This document shows positions 1 through 9,175 of a stretch of 64,000 nucleotides of DNA, one piece after another. The DNA is taken from contig NZ_CP192738.1 in the NCBI RefSeq assembly GCF_050749805.1, positions 1,116,001-1,180,000 of the forward strand, in the 5' to 3' direction. The notes beneath the pieces were generated by a model that had not been told where the DNA came from, ran no database searches, and worked only from the letters and a program-made list of their open reading frames with translations. How positions within the stretch are numbered: the stretch's first letter is position 1; each line of letters begins with the position of its first letter. This stretch comes from Hahella sp018986435 (GTDB lineage: Bacteria; Pseudomonadota; Gammaproteobacteria; Pseudomonadales; Oleiphilaceae). The position numbers and the translations under genes were made by a program.

Positions 1-734
1 CCGCAATTTGGCGACAATTCAAAGGCAACCTGCGCGCCGTACGTGAAATTGACCCTGTGCGTTTTGATGAGCTATTGAACGTGGATCGTCAGAAAGCGGC
101 CCTGCAGCGCAATACGGAGCGCTTTCTGGCGGGTAAACCGGCTAACAACACTTTGTTATGGGGCTCTCGCGGCACAGGCAAGTCGTCATTGATCAAGGCT
201 ATGTTGAATGAATATTTCCCTCAGGGATTGCGCGTCATTGAAGTCGACAAAGACGATCTGATTTATCTGCCGGAAATCGTCGATGAAGTACGCGACCTGC
301 CTCAGCGCTTCATTATTTTTTGCGATGATTTGTCATTCGAAGCGGGGGAGAAAACCTATAAGGTTTTGAAAAGCGTACTGGAAGGTTCTATTGAACTGCC
401 GCCGAAAAACGTGCTGATCTACGCGACCTCCAATCGTCGTCATTTGATGCCTGAGTACATGTCGGAAAACCTGGAGACCAAGCTGGTCAACAATGAGATT
501 CACCAGGGGGATTCGGTGGAGGAGAAAGTCTCGCTGTCGGATCGTTTTGGCTTGTGGCTCTCCTTTTATCCGTTCAACCAGGACAGTTATCTGGATATTA
601 TCGATCACTATTTTCATGCCTACACGGGCGACCGCGAGGCGCTGCACAGGCTGGCGATTCAGTTCGCCACCTCCAGAGGCGGCCGTAGCGGTCGCGTAGC
701 GTTTCAATTCTACAAACAACATAGCGAAAATTAG
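1..734 (+). CDS. DUF815-type AAA+ ATPase, 5' end cut by window
   Basis: This is a P-loop ATPase of the DUF815 family, whose cellular role is not established. The reading frame is open from base 3, upstream of the first possible start (GTG at 57), and the translated upstream residues look coding. The gene therefore begins before the window. A Walker A motif (GSRGTGKSS) lies about 35 residues after that GTG, and a Walker B-like FIIFCDD follows. The family is usually near 290 residues; about 244 are visible. It ends 3 bases before the ydbH-like start, so it may be co-transcribed with that operon. Family assignment is confident, function is not. Confidence 0.85.
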   Translation, partial: AIWRQFKGNLRAVREIDPVRFDELLNVDRQKAALQRNTERFLAGKPANNTLLWGSRGTGKSSLIKAMLNEYFPQGLRVIEVDKDDLIYLPEIVDEVRDLPQRFIIFCDDLSFEAGEKTYKVLKSVLEGSIELPPKNVLIYATSNRRHLMPEYMSENLETKLVNNEIHQGDSVEEKVSLSDRFGLWLSFYPFNQDSYLDIIDHYFHAYTGDREALHRLAIQFATSRGGRSGRVAFQFYKQHSEN

Positions 735-737
735 TCG

Positions 738-3239
738 ATGACGTGGCGCAAGCGGCTGGCGTGGGGCGGTCTTATCACCTTGCTGACGCTCTGTATTTTG
801 ACGGGAGTGGCTTGGTGGTTTGCGCCGCAATGGTTGCCGCCTCTGGCGCAGGAGCTGGCGGGCCGCGCCGGCGTTGACATCCGCAAGCTGGAAATTGGAC
901 GTCCCGGTTGGGGAGGCTGGCGCTTAAGGGAGGTTGAACTTGGCCTGGACGGCGGCGCCATCGTCTACGGGGAAAACGTCAAAATCGGCTGGCGCTGTTG
1001 CCAAAAAATTGAAGAATCACTGACTGCGAAAGCGCAACGGATTGTCTATACGCCAGTGGAGAAAAGCACTGCGGAGTCGAGCGCGCCGGTGGCGGTGAGC
1101 GCCTTGTTATACAGTGTGGCGCAACGTATTCCCTTTATCACGGTTGAGGTGGAGCAGCTGGAAACACCGGCTGGCGACCAGACGCTGACCGCCAGCCTGT
1201 CTCTGGAGCGGACGCTGGAAGGGCTGGATCTGCAGGCTCAAACCCAATATCAGGATGCGCCATTGGCCGTGTCGTTAAACTGGGTGGCGCCTACGTCGCT
1301 CTCTCTCAGTCTGGCGAGCGATCAACGCATGACGCTTAGCGCCGAGGGAGAGTTGGGCGATGACGGCGTCTGGCGTTTTAGTGGGGAACATTCAGCGGAT
1401 TGGGCGGCGTCCCTCGCGGCCATTCGAATGCCGCAAGAGTCCATAACCTCACTGCATACTTCGGGCGTGTTACAGCTGATGTTTCCAGATGTCATTGGTA
1501 GCGCTCCCTGGTCGTTCAGCATCAAGCCCAAGTTCCAAACGCAACTGGCGCAGCAGGATATCAAGATTTCCGGTGAAACGAATATTGAGCTTAATGGCGT
1601 GACAGCTCCAGAAACCGCGGTGATCCAGCCCTCGACGGTTCTAGTCAATGTGCCGCAATGGCCTGAGTCCGCGCCATCGCTGCCTTTGTCATGGCAGGTA
1701 AGCGTGCTGGAAGCGGTGCGCTGTGAACATCTATCTGCGGAGCCGAGTTGTCCTGGCGCACTGAAACTGGAGCTGCACTCCAAACCAGCGTCGGACACGG
1801 AGCCGCAGCTCAATGCCAAGGCGTCGCTGCAATATGCGGCGGCGACAAAAACCGTGGCCGCGGTGCTGCAAACCGATGCAACCCTGACCGATCCTAAATA
1901 CCCGCAAAAAGTAGAGCTGGCGCTGGATGGGCAAGTTAAGTTGGGGACGGATATCCAGGTGAATCTTAAAAAAGGCGCTCGTATCGCTTGGAGCGGCTGG
2001 TCGCTTCAAGACGCGTCAATGGAACTCAAGGACGGAAACATCGAGCTTGGGAAGACGGCTCTGTCGATTAATACGGGAGCGTCCAAAACTCAGCCGGGGC
2101 AGGGTAAGCCCGCATTTTCCTGGAGTTTGACTACGGATGCCAAGGCCAAAGTCAGCCTGTCTCACAAGGGGCAAAATGCGGAAGTGAACTTGGCGGGCAG
2201 GGTGAAAGCGGATGACAAACGTATCGCGCTGGATAAAGGGCAGTTGAGCGCATTGGGACTGAGTAGCCCGATCGAAGTGATATACCGGACTGCGGAAAAT
2301 AAAGGTTGGCTGTCTTACGATGTCGAAGGCAAATTAGCGAACTTCAATTTTATTAAATCCTATATCGCCGCTTTTCCCGAAGCATTGACGATCAATCTTG
2401 GCAAAGTCTCCGCCAGCGGCGCCCTGAACTGGTCAATGAAAGACGCTTTGGCGATTGATGGGCGCTCGAATGTCACGCTCTCCAACTGGGGAGCGACTTA
2501 CGAAGAAATTAAAGCGAAAGGCGTTAGTCTGACCTCGGATGTGCAATTCACCGGACAGGCGGCTTCCTTTACTCAGCCGCTGCGCCTCACTGTCGCCTCG
2601 GTTGAGGCGGCGGATATGTTGCAGACCAGCGATGCGGCGGCGGAGGTTTCCGGTCGTGTGGAATACGCCAAGGGGCTCACATGCGACCTGCAGTTGGACC
2701 GCGCCTCCATTGGGCTTTTTGACGGCAAAGCGAGGCTGGTGCAACCGGCGAAAGTACAATGCCCGTTGACCCACTCCGACTTTTGGGTGGAAGTCTCCAA
2801 TCTGGACCTGGGTAAGCTGGTTGCGCTGGAGAGCGATAAAATCAAGGCCAGCGGCCGCATTGCCGGTCTGTTGCCGATCACTATTAAGGACGGCGGCGTC
2901 ATCGCCAATAATGGCCGCATCGCCGCCCAGTCGTCCGGGTCGATAAATCTGGTGGATGTGGACTACTGGCGGGCGCTCAGCGCGGCCAATCCCAGTTTGC
3001 AGTTTGCTGTCGATGCGCTGGAGAACTTTAACTACAATTCTCTGGTCAGCCGGGTGGATTACCAACAGAATGGCGTTCTGCTGTTTGATATTGAGCTGGC
3101 GGGAAGGAGCGCGAATAAACGCTACTCCGGCGCTCCTATCGCGCTGAACGTGAATCTGCAAACCAATATCATTGATAATCTGCGGAGCATTTTGGTCCCT
3201 GGCTCTATTCAGAAAAAGTTGGAAAAAGGGACTTATTAA
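738..3239 (+). CDS. ydbH: YdbH-like intermembrane lipid-transport protein
   Basis: This 833-residue protein has one N-terminal membrane segment (about residues 9-30) and then a long beta-rich periplasmic region. That is the architecture of the AsmA-like YdbH/TamB/YhdP group. In E. coli YdbH helps carry phospholipids between inner and outer membrane together with the lipoprotein YnbE. The assignment rests mainly on the next two genes, which encode a YnbE-like lipoprotein and a YdbL-like secreted protein in the known order. The ATG start lies 3 bases after the upstream ATPase stop. Family and operon context are strong; lipid transport in this organism is inferred. Confidence 0.85.
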   Translation: MTWRKRLAWGGLITLLTLCILTGVAWWFAPQWLPPLAQELAGRAGVDIRKLEIGRPGWGGWRLREVELGLDGGAIVYGENVKIGWRCCQKIEESLTAKAQRIVYTPVEKSTAESSAPVAVSALLYSVAQRIPFITVEVEQLETPAGDQTLTASLSLERTLEGLDLQAQTQYQDAPLAVSLNWVAPTSLSLSLASDQRMTLSAEGELGDDGVWRFSGEHSADWAASLAAIRMPQESITSLHTSGVLQLMFPDVIGSAPWSFSIKPKFQTQLAQQDIKISGETNIELNGVTAPETAVIQPSTVLVNVPQWPESAPSLPLSWQVSVLEAVRCEHLSAEPSCPGALKLELHSKPASDTEPQLNAKASLQYAAATKTVAAVLQTDATLTDPKYPQKVELALDGQVKLGTDIQVNLKKGARIAWSGWSLQDASMELKDGNIELGKTALSINTGASKTQPGQGKPAFSWSLTTDAKAKVSLSHKGQNAEVNLAGRVKADDKRIALDKGQLSALGLSSPIEVIYRTAENKGWLSYDVEGKLANFNFIKSYIAAFPEALTINLGKVSASGALNWSMKDALAIDGRSNVTLSNWGATYEEIKAKGVSLTSDVQFTGQAASFTQPLRLTVASVEAADMLQTSDAAAEVSGRVEYAKGLTCDLQLDRASIGLFDGKARLVQPAKVQCPLTHSDFWVEVSNLDLGKLVALESDKIKASGRIAGLLPITIKDGGVIANNGRIAAQSSGSINLVDVDYWRALSAANPSLQFAVDALENFNYNSLVSRVDYQQNGVLLFDIELAGRSANKRYSGAPIALNVNLQTNIIDNLRSILVPGSIQKKLEKGTY

Positions 3240-3313
3240 CCGTGGCGGCAGTTCAGTTTATGTTCAGCTACGGTTGCTATAGTTAACTGAAGTAAATAAG
3301 GCTTAGTTATTTG

Positions 3314-3505
3314 ATGAATACTAAAAACTCAATATTGTGTGCGTTATGCTTACCGCTTATCGTCGCATGCGCTCCAAGGGTTGAAGTGGCGGTGCCTGAC
3401 AAGCCCATCACGATTAACCTCAATGTAAAAATTGAGCATGAGATCAGGGTGAAGGTTGAGAAGGATCTCGAGAAGCTCTTCTCCGAAGAAGATGATTTGT
3501 TCTAA
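3314..3505 (+). CDS. ynbE: YnbE-like small lipoprotein
   Basis: This is a 63-residue lipoprotein. A short hydrophobic signal ends in a lipobox (LIVAC), with the Cys near residue 19 as lipidation site. A short beta-prone and charged tail follows. In E. coli YnbE is the outer-membrane partner of YdbH. The ATG at 3314 was chosen over a TTG directly in front of it. Size, lipobox and position between the ydbH-like and ydbL-like genes all fit. Confidence 0.85.
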   Translation: MNTKNSILCALCLPLIVACAPRVEVAVPDKPITINLNVKIEHEIRVKVEKDLEKLFSEEDDLF

Positions 3506-3582
3506 GCAGCGCCCCTACGTTGCGATAAAAGTAACCAAACGACCGCATACCTGTGTGTAGAGGCGCGAGAGAGGATTTCTGT

Positions 3583-3909
3583 ATGAAAAAGATCATTCTG
3601 GCTTTATTTTGTAGTCTGTTTGTCAGCATGCCCGTGTGGGCGTTGGATTTAGACGAGGCCAAAGCGAAAGGCTTGGTCGGAGAGCAGGCTGACGGCTATC
3701 TGGGCGCAGTCAAATCTGGCGCGGAGGTCAACGCGCTGGTGTCGGAAACCAACGATAAACGCAGCAAGAAGTACGCAAAAATTGCTGCGGAGCGCGGCAT
3801 CTCTGTAGACGAAGTCGGCAAACTAGCCGGTAAGTTGCTTATAGAGAAAGCTGGCCCTAAAGATTACGTTAAAGGTTCCGGCGGCTGGGTAATGAAAGAG
3901 AAGCTTTAA
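3583..3909 (+). CDS. ydbL: YdbL-like (DUF1318) periplasmic protein
   Basis: This 108-residue secreted protein starts with a clear signal peptide (KKIILALF to VWA, about 20 residues). The mature part is Lys/Ala-rich and typical of the DUF1318/YdbL family. In E. coli YdbL is reported as an accessory or chaperone factor for YdbH-YnbE. The ATG at 3583 was preferred over an in-frame start 30 bases upstream because it places the signal peptide at the N terminus. It is the third gene of the operon, ending at a convergent gene with a shared hairpin. Confidence 0.85.
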   Translation: MKKIILALFCSLFVSMPVWALDLDEAKAKGLVGEQADGYLGAVKSGAEVNALVSETNDKRSKKYAKIAAERGISVDEVGKLAGKLLIEKAGPKDYVKGSGGWVMKEKL

Positions 3910-3919
3910 TCACCCCGCA

Positions 3920-3956
3920 AGGGAAATAGCGGCGACATGCATCCCTCTATTTCCCT
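3920..3956. terminator. Hairpin between convergent ydbL and hugZ-like genes
   Basis: A perfect 10-bp inverted repeat (AGGGAAATAG / CTATTTCCCT) with a 17-base loop sits just after ydbL and overlaps the stop codon of the opposing gene. There is no long T-run. A bidirectional terminator is plausible but weak. Confidence 0.4.
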
Positions 3957-4438
3957 GTTATTTGCTGGAGCTGGCTAAACGCTTTATCCGTCACGGTATA
4001 CGCGGCTCCAAATCCTTTCACAAAACGACCGCTGGTGATCTCCAGCCTCAATAAGCTAAAGTCCGGCAGTTGGCGCAGCATGGCGATAGTTGGGCCGAAT
4101 TTGTCGGCGAACCTGTCAAGCATGGCTTCGTAGTCCTGACTATCGCGACTAACTTCTACCACTGCGCATCGCAGAATCAACCTCAATCTGGCGAAGAGAT
4201 TCCGGCTTGCCTGCTCCTCCTCTATAAACAGCAAACTCGCGACGGGTGTTGTCTTCAGACAGGCGGTATGAGGCGCCAGCGCGCTGACGTAGATGTAAAA
4301 GTCTCCATCCTGTCTGACGAATGGGGCATAGCTCGCCAAAGGCTCGTTGTTCTCATTGACGCTGGCGAACTGCACCGTCTTGAAGCGTTCGATCAGCGTC
4401 TCTATTTCCGCCCTCAGCGATTCCGTTTCTGTTGACAA
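3947..4438 (-). CDS. HugZ/HutZ-like pyridoxamine-phosphate-oxidase-fold protein
   Basis: This 163-residue protein has the split-barrel FMN-binding-like fold of the HugZ/HutZ haem-utilisation family. Typical segments are an N-terminal helix, a TVQFASVNE strand, a YAPFV strand and a C-terminal R-F-V-K-G-F-G-A-A-Y segment. HugZ-like proteins bind or degrade haem for iron release, but related proteins do other jobs and no haem-uptake gene is adjacent. The start is TTG at 4438, supported by an AGAGGAAG ribosome site about 8 bases upstream. It diverges from the acyl-CoA dehydrogenase. Confidence 0.75.
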   Translation of the reverse strand: MSTETESLRAEIETLIERFKTVQFASVNENNEPLASYAPFVRQDGDFYIYVSALAPHTACLKTTPVASLLFIEEEQASRNLFARLRLILRCAVVEVSRDSQDYEAMLDRFADKFGPTIAMLRQLPDFSLLRLEITSGRFVKGFGAAYTVTDKAFSQLQQITGK

Positions 4439-4617
4439 GTCCGTCTTCCTCTTCGGGTTAATCCAACGAGTCAGGCGTTTCGCTCGATCGCGAACTGTCT
4501 GTTTTCGTCAGTCAAAATGAAACTTTTCGTTATTGGTGGGTCCTGGCGTAATTGCGACACTGAATCCATATTCACACCATGGAAAACCTCCACACAGAAT
4601 AACAACAGGAGACGGTC

Positions 4618-5754
4618 ATGATACCGAGAGCACTTTTCGATAGCGACTTGGAACAGTTCAGAGATTCTTTCCGCAAGTTTTTGGAAAAAGAAGCGACCCC
4701 TTTTCATTTGCAGTGGGAAAAAGACGGGCAGGTGGATCGCGGCCTGTGGAACAAGGCGGGAGAGATGGGATATTTATGCCCGACGATGCCGGAGGAATAC
4801 GGCGGCTCTGGCGTGGACTTTCGCTTCAGCGCGGTGATTTCCGAAGAAATTTCCCATTTGGGATTATCCGGCATTGGTTTCGGACTGCACTCGGATATTG
4901 TGGCCCCCTATATTCTTCACTATGGAACCGAGCCACAGAAGAAAAACTACCTCTCCAAAATGGCGACTGGGGAGATGGTGTCCGCCATCGCAATGACGGA
5001 GCCCGGCGCAGGCTCAGATCTACAGGGCGTGAAAACCACCGCGGTTAAAAACGGGGATCATTACGTCCTGAACGGCTCGAAAACCTTCATCACCAACGGA
5101 CAACATGCGGATGTCGTGATTGTGGTCGCCAAGACCGATCCCAAAGAGGGCGCCAAAGGCACCAGTCTGTTTTTGGTGGAGAGTCACTGGAAGGGGTTCA
5201 GCAAGGGCAAGAATCTGGAAAAAGTGGGCATGAAAGCTCAGGATACTTCTGAGCTGTTCTTTCAGGATGTCATGGTGCCGGCGGAAAATCTGTTAGGCGC
5301 TGAAAACAGCGGATTTATCGCCTTGATGCAGGAACTGCCGCAAGAGAGGCTATTGGTCGGCATCACCGCAATCTCCGCCTGCGAAGCCGCGCTCGACCTG
5401 ACCATCAAATACTGCAAGGAACGCAACGCCTTCGGCAAACCGCTAATGGCGTTTCAAAACACCCGCTTCAAACTCGCCGAGCTAAAAGCGGAAGTCACAG
5501 CAGGCCGGGTCTTCCTGGACCGCTGCCTGGAACTCCATCTCGACAAAAAACTCGACGTACCCACCGCCGCCATGCTCAAACAGTGGTCCACCGACCTGCA
5601 ATGCAAAGTCATGGACGAATGCGTCCAACTCCACGGCGGCTACGGCTACATGTGGGAATACCCCATCGCCCGCGCCTGGGCCGACTCGCGAGTCCAAAAA
5701 ATCTACGCCGGCACGAATGAGATCATGAAAGAGATAGTGGCTCGGTCTTTGTGA
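4618..5754 (+). CDS. acyl-CoA dehydrogenase
   Basis: This 378-residue flavoprotein oxidises acyl-CoA to trans-2-enoyl-CoA and passes electrons to ETF. Family signatures are AMTEPGAGSD near residue 125, the FITNG segment, and the C-terminal QLHGGYGYM and IYAGTNEI motifs. The Glu in LPQERL matches the catalytic-base position of long-chain and isovaleryl-CoA dehydrogenases, since the C-terminal position has Asn-Glu instead. A good AGGAGA ribosome site precedes the ATG. It is not next to other beta-oxidation genes, so the substrate is unknown. Confidence 0.92.
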   Translation: MIPRALFDSDLEQFRDSFRKFLEKEATPFHLQWEKDGQVDRGLWNKAGEMGYLCPTMPEEYGGSGVDFRFSAVISEEISHLGLSGIGFGLHSDIVAPYILHYGTEPQKKNYLSKMATGEMVSAIAMTEPGAGSDLQGVKTTAVKNGDHYVLNGSKTFITNGQHADVVIVVAKTDPKEGAKGTSLFLVESHWKGFSKGKNLEKVGMKAQDTSELFFQDVMVPAENLLGAENSGFIALMQELPQERLLVGITAISACEAALDLTIKYCKERNAFGKPLMAFQNTRFKLAELKAEVTAGRVFLDRCLELHLDKKLDVPTAAMLKQWSTDLQCKVMDECVQLHGGYGYMWEYPIARAWADSRVQKIYAGTNEIMKEIVARSL

Positions 5755-6295
5755 GTGGTCGTGCCGTTTGGATCTGTTGTGAAATATTCTCAGGATTCAG
5801 CTTGGTTTAAGGTCGCGAAGAACATGTATTGCCTTTATGTAAGCTGACAACTGGGCAGTCCGTCACAATTCGGTTAGATGGTTCGTCCTGTAATGGGTAT
5901 GACATCACCCAAATGGTACGTATTAATAAGTAAGCCCAGGGTAGTCTAGTCCCCCTCTGGAGCCTGATAATTTCGTCTGCAGTCAGGCTCCTGATTTTCC
6001 CTTCTTCTCCGTCTTCCCTTACCACGCGTGAGGCTCAGCCGGTTGCGGCTTTAACGTTTAAGATCAATGCGTCTGCAATCTCATGCCGGTTAGGTTGGTT
6101 GTGTACTATCCACTAGAGATAACGGACTAGTCCTAGGGCTAGACGGCCTGACCGATACAAAGAAATTAACAACGTTAATAGAATGCCCGGCCATGTGGGT
6201 CTAAGGTTATATGCATAGCATTTTCCGCTCTATCGAAAATGCTAAAGGACTTTGGGCCACCGCTCGAAGATACAAACTACAAAAAGGGCTGACTT
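5755..6295. other. Gene-free 541-bp leader upstream of collagenase
   Basis: No convincing gene is present; a 72-residue minus-strand frame has no ribosome site or recognisable product. The stretch holds a 9-bp inverted repeat (GGAGCCTGA at 5959-5967, TCAGGCTCC at 5983-5991) followed by pyrimidine-rich DNA, possibly a terminator for the acyl-CoA dehydrogenase. It also has TTAAC-AAC-GTTAA (6166-6178), the palindrome GGACTAGTCC (about 6124-6133) and a 10-bp hairpin near 6216-6244. It probably contains the collagenase promoter and control sites. Confidence 0.5.
6216..6244. promoter_or_regulatory. Perfect 10-bp hairpin/operator 51 bp before collagenase
   Basis: TAGCATTTTC at 6216-6225 pairs perfectly with GAAAATGCTA at 6235-6244 across a 9-base loop. 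It ends 51 bases before the collagenase start and has no T-run, so it looks like an operator or a 5'-leader hairpin rather than a terminator. Confidence 0.45.
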
Positions 6296-8911
6296 ATGTT
6301 TCATAAGAACAGAAAAGTTGGGGTATTTATTGGGACTGCTTTGCTAGCCAGCGCCGCGCAGGCTTCCCTACCGCCAGTGCAGGGCGCGTCTAACAGCCGT
6401 CCTATAGAAGTTCACGAACACGCCATTCCGTCTCAGCAGCAGACGGAGCTTCCACCGCCAGTGATGACGCCCACCAAAATTCATCAGAGCTTTATGGTGA
6501 TGGCCGCCAAGGAGATTGCGGCGGATTGCGATCCTCAGAATTTGGCTTCTCTCTCCGGGTCCGCATTGACCCAGGCCATCCAGAAATCCGATATGGGATG
6601 TATCAACGACCTGTTTCAGGCGCGCGGGGATTTGGCGCGCAATCTGTTCCAGGAAAGCAAAATGATTACGGTCGCGCAGGCGATGGCGTCTGAATCAAGC
6701 CGTTACCAGGGTGACAACACCACGGGTATGGAGCAGCTGATTCTCTACATGCGCGCCGGTTACTTCGTGCAGTGGTATCACTCCGATGAAGTGGGTGATT
6801 ACAGCAACAATCTGAAGCAGCAAGCCGCCACGGCGATCACCGCGTTCATGAACAGTGCGTTGAACTACCTGCATAAGCGGGAAAACGCATCGGTCATGGG
6901 TGAAGCCTTGACGTTGGTGGACAGCTCGTTGAACCAGGGCGTTTTCGTCTACGACACCATCTACTGGCTGCAACTGCTGCAAGACAAAGCCGCGACTGAA
7001 GATGCATATGCTCGCGCACTGAACAGCATTTTCACCATCTACTTCCGTGGCCATGGCTACGATGACTTCAAACAAAAAGTCGCCAACGATTCCCGCGTCG
7101 CCAAAGCGCTGTATGACTTCATCATGAAGAATGGCGCATGGCTGAACGATGGCCGTGATTACCTGGTGCTCAACGCGACCAGAGAACTGGGTCGCTTCCT
7201 GCAGTACGACGGCACGCGTAAAGCGGTGGGCGGTTGGATTGGCGCGTTAATGGATAAGTATCCGCTGGCGTCCGATACCGTGAACATGTGGGCGTTGCTG
7301 GCCGGAGCCGTCGAGTTGAACGACCCGGAAAACTGCGGTGAATATAACGCATGTAACGTGAAAGAGCGGGTCAAGGAAGTGGTGCTCACCATCCGTCATG
7401 ACTGTAGCCCGACGATTACCGTGAACGCCCAGTCGATGTCCTCCAAAGAACTGGCCTCCGCCTGTGAAACGTTGGGCATGCGCGAAGAAATCTTCCACGA
7501 CATGTTGAAGACCAATAAACAGCCCGTCGCTGATGACTTCAACGACAAGCTGGAACTGGTCGTGTTTAAAAACAGTGGCGCATACGGCGACTTCGGCTGG
7601 CTGCTGTTTGGCATAGACACCAACAATGGCGGTATGTATCTGGAAGGCACGCCTTCCGATCCTAATAACCAGGCGCGTTTCATCGCTTATCAGGCGGATT
7701 ACGCCCCGGGCGACCATCGGGTCTGGAACCTGGAGCACGAGTATACGCATTACCTGGACGGACGCTTTGACCTGTACGGCGATTTCAACACCGGCATGCA
7801 GGTTCCCACCGTATGGTGGACCGAAGGTCTGGCGGAATACGTGTCCAAGCTGAAAGACAACCAGGGAGCGGAGGATGTAGCTCGTCGCGAGAAAGTGGCG
7901 CTGTCTAAAATCCTGCGCAACACCTATGACGATGGCGTTGACCGTATCTATCGTTGGGGCTACTGGTCCGCTCGTTACATGTTGGAGCAACGTCCCTCGG
8001 ACACCGCCCAGATTCTGTCCTGGTTCAGAGCGGGTGATTACGAGAGCTTCGAAGCCTGGTTGAACTCCACTGGTCAGCGTTACGACGAGCACTTCGCCAA
8101 CTGGTTGGCGGCGGTGCTGGAAGGCAACGACGACGGCGGAGATGACGGTGGCGATGATGGCGGCGACGACGGTGGTGATGACGGCGGCGACGATGGCGGT
8201 GATGATGGTGGCGACGACGGTTCCGACGATCCGCGCGCACTGGAGCCCGGCAAGCCCAAGTCACTGACTGCGGGCGCAGGCAGCCAGGCGTACTACTTCA
8301 TGTTCGCACCTCGCGGCACGGACCTGCTGCATTTGTTGACTCGCGGCGATAATGGCGATGTATCCGTTTACGTGAAGCACGACGGCTGGCCGACAACGAC
8401 GGACTACGACCAGAAGTCCACTTCCGGCGCTGCTGACAACAACATTCAGGTTTCTTCACCTGAAGGCGGCACCTATTACCATGTGCTGCTGACGTCCACA
8501 TCCGGCTACAGTGACCTATGTGTGACTGTGGGCTTGAACGACGCGCCAACCGACTGTGGCGACACTGGCGGCGGCGATGATGGCGGCGGTGACTCATCTG
8601 ATGGTCCAGAGCTGTCCAGCGGCAAGCCGCGCAGCAACCTGGAGTCCACTCATGGTGAGTATTATTGGTTCTATGTTCCTGCGGGAACCCGCACCTTTGA
8701 ATTGAACACCTGGGGCGGTCGCGGCAATGTCGATCTGTATGTGCGTAACGCAGGCTGGCCAGACGCCAGCACTTACGATGACGTGTCCGCAAGACGCAGC
8801 AACAACGAAAGAATCGTAGTGAGAAATCCTAATGTCGGCACATACTACCATGTGTGGTTGAAAACCGACGGCGGATACAGCGGCGTTAACCTGCAGCTGA
8901 CTCTACGGTAG
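6296..8911 (+). CDS. secreted M9-family microbial collagenase with PPC domains
   Basis: This 871-residue exported metalloprotease probably digests collagen or gelatin outside the cell. A signal peptide spans about residues 1-24 (cleavage near AQA). A helical collagenase-activator-type region follows, then the catalytic zinc motif HEYTH (His481, Glu482, His485), with a likely third ligand Glu510 in WWTEGLAEY. An Asp/Gly linker (about 612-643) leads to two beta-sandwich PPC domains (about 645-740 and 785-871), often removed on maturation or used for substrate binding. The layout matches Vibrio-type M9 collagenases. Confidence in family is high; substrate is inferred. Confidence 0.93.
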   Translation: MFHKNRKVGVFIGTALLASAAQASLPPVQGASNSRPIEVHEHAIPSQQQTELPPPVMTPTKIHQSFMVMAAKEIAADCDPQNLASLSGSALTQAIQKSDMGCINDLFQARGDLARNLFQESKMITVAQAMASESSRYQGDNTTGMEQLILYMRAGYFVQWYHSDEVGDYSNNLKQQAATAITAFMNSALNYLHKRENASVMGEALTLVDSSLNQGVFVYDTIYWLQLLQDKAATEDAYARALNSIFTIYFRGHGYDDFKQKVANDSRVAKALYDFIMKNGAWLNDGRDYLVLNATRELGRFLQYDGTRKAVGGWIGALMDKYPLASDTVNMWALLAGAVELNDPENCGEYNACNVKERVKEVVLTIRHDCSPTITVNAQSMSSKELASACETLGMREEIFHDMLKTNKQPVADDFNDKLELVVFKNSGAYGDFGWLLFGIDTNNGGMYLEGTPSDPNNQARFIAYQADYAPGDHRVWNLEHEYTHYLDGRFDLYGDFNTGMQVPTVWWTEGLAEYVSKLKDNQGAEDVARREKVALSKILRNTYDDGVDRIYRWGYWSARYMLEQRPSDTAQILSWFRAGDYESFEAWLNSTGQRYDEHFANWLAAVLEGNDDGGDDGGDDGGDDGGDDGGDDGGDDGGDDGSDDPRALEPGKPKSLTAGAGSQAYYFMFAPRGTDLLHLLTRGDNGDVSVYVKHDGWPTTTDYDQKSTSGAADNNIQVSSPEGGTYYHVLLTSTSGYSDLCVTVGLNDAPTDCGDTGGGDDGGGDSSDGPELSSGKPRSNLESTHGEYYWFYVPAGTRTFELNTWGGRGNVDLYVRNAGWPDASTYDDVSARRSNNERIVVRNPNVGTYYHVWLKTDGGYSGVNLQLTLR
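8129..8224 (+). repeat. (Asp-Asp-Gly-Gly)7 linker-encoding tandem repeat
   Basis: Seven 12-base units encode DDGG and an eighth encodes DDGS, joining the catalytic part of the collagenase to its first PPC domain. All seven DDGG units use different synonymous codon combinations, so the peptide rather than the DNA is conserved. Acidic Asp/Gly linkers in secreted proteins may bind calcium; that is inference. Confidence 0.9.
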
Positions 8912-8973
8912 TTGAAGCCTCCAGCGCAGTCACCCTGGCTGCGCTGGCAAGCTTGAACACCCTTCCTTATTGT

Positions 8974-9001
8974 CCGGGCGTATCGTGCGCCCGGTTTTTT
9001 T
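8974..9001 (+). terminator. Intrinsic terminator of collagenase gene
   Basis: CCGGGCG (8974-8980) and CGCCCGG (8988-8994) form a 7-bp GC stem followed by seven T. A second inverted repeat, CCAGCGCAG / CTGCGCTGG, lies upstream nearer the stop codon. Confidence 0.9.
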
Positions 9002-9175
9002 GTATCCGCACGGCTGAATCGACCTGAGCAGCTACGGCTCCTTTCTCTCCCGTATAAGTTTCATCGCAAGGTTTTACAGTTATTTACAGCACATAAAACG
9101 ACTGTTTCAAACAGATGTTTTAAACTCTGCGTTATTGGTTGAACGGCAATCAGGGGAATCAATTCGGGAGGCGTT

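Noticed and set aside
5807..6025. 72-residue minus-strand frame in the collagenase leader
   Set aside because: There is no ribosome site, no recognisable motif, and it crosses an inverted repeat.
7247..8092. 281-residue minus-strand frame inside the collagenase gene
   Set aside because: It is the complement of the collagenase catalytic region, has no ribosome site and no recognisable product.
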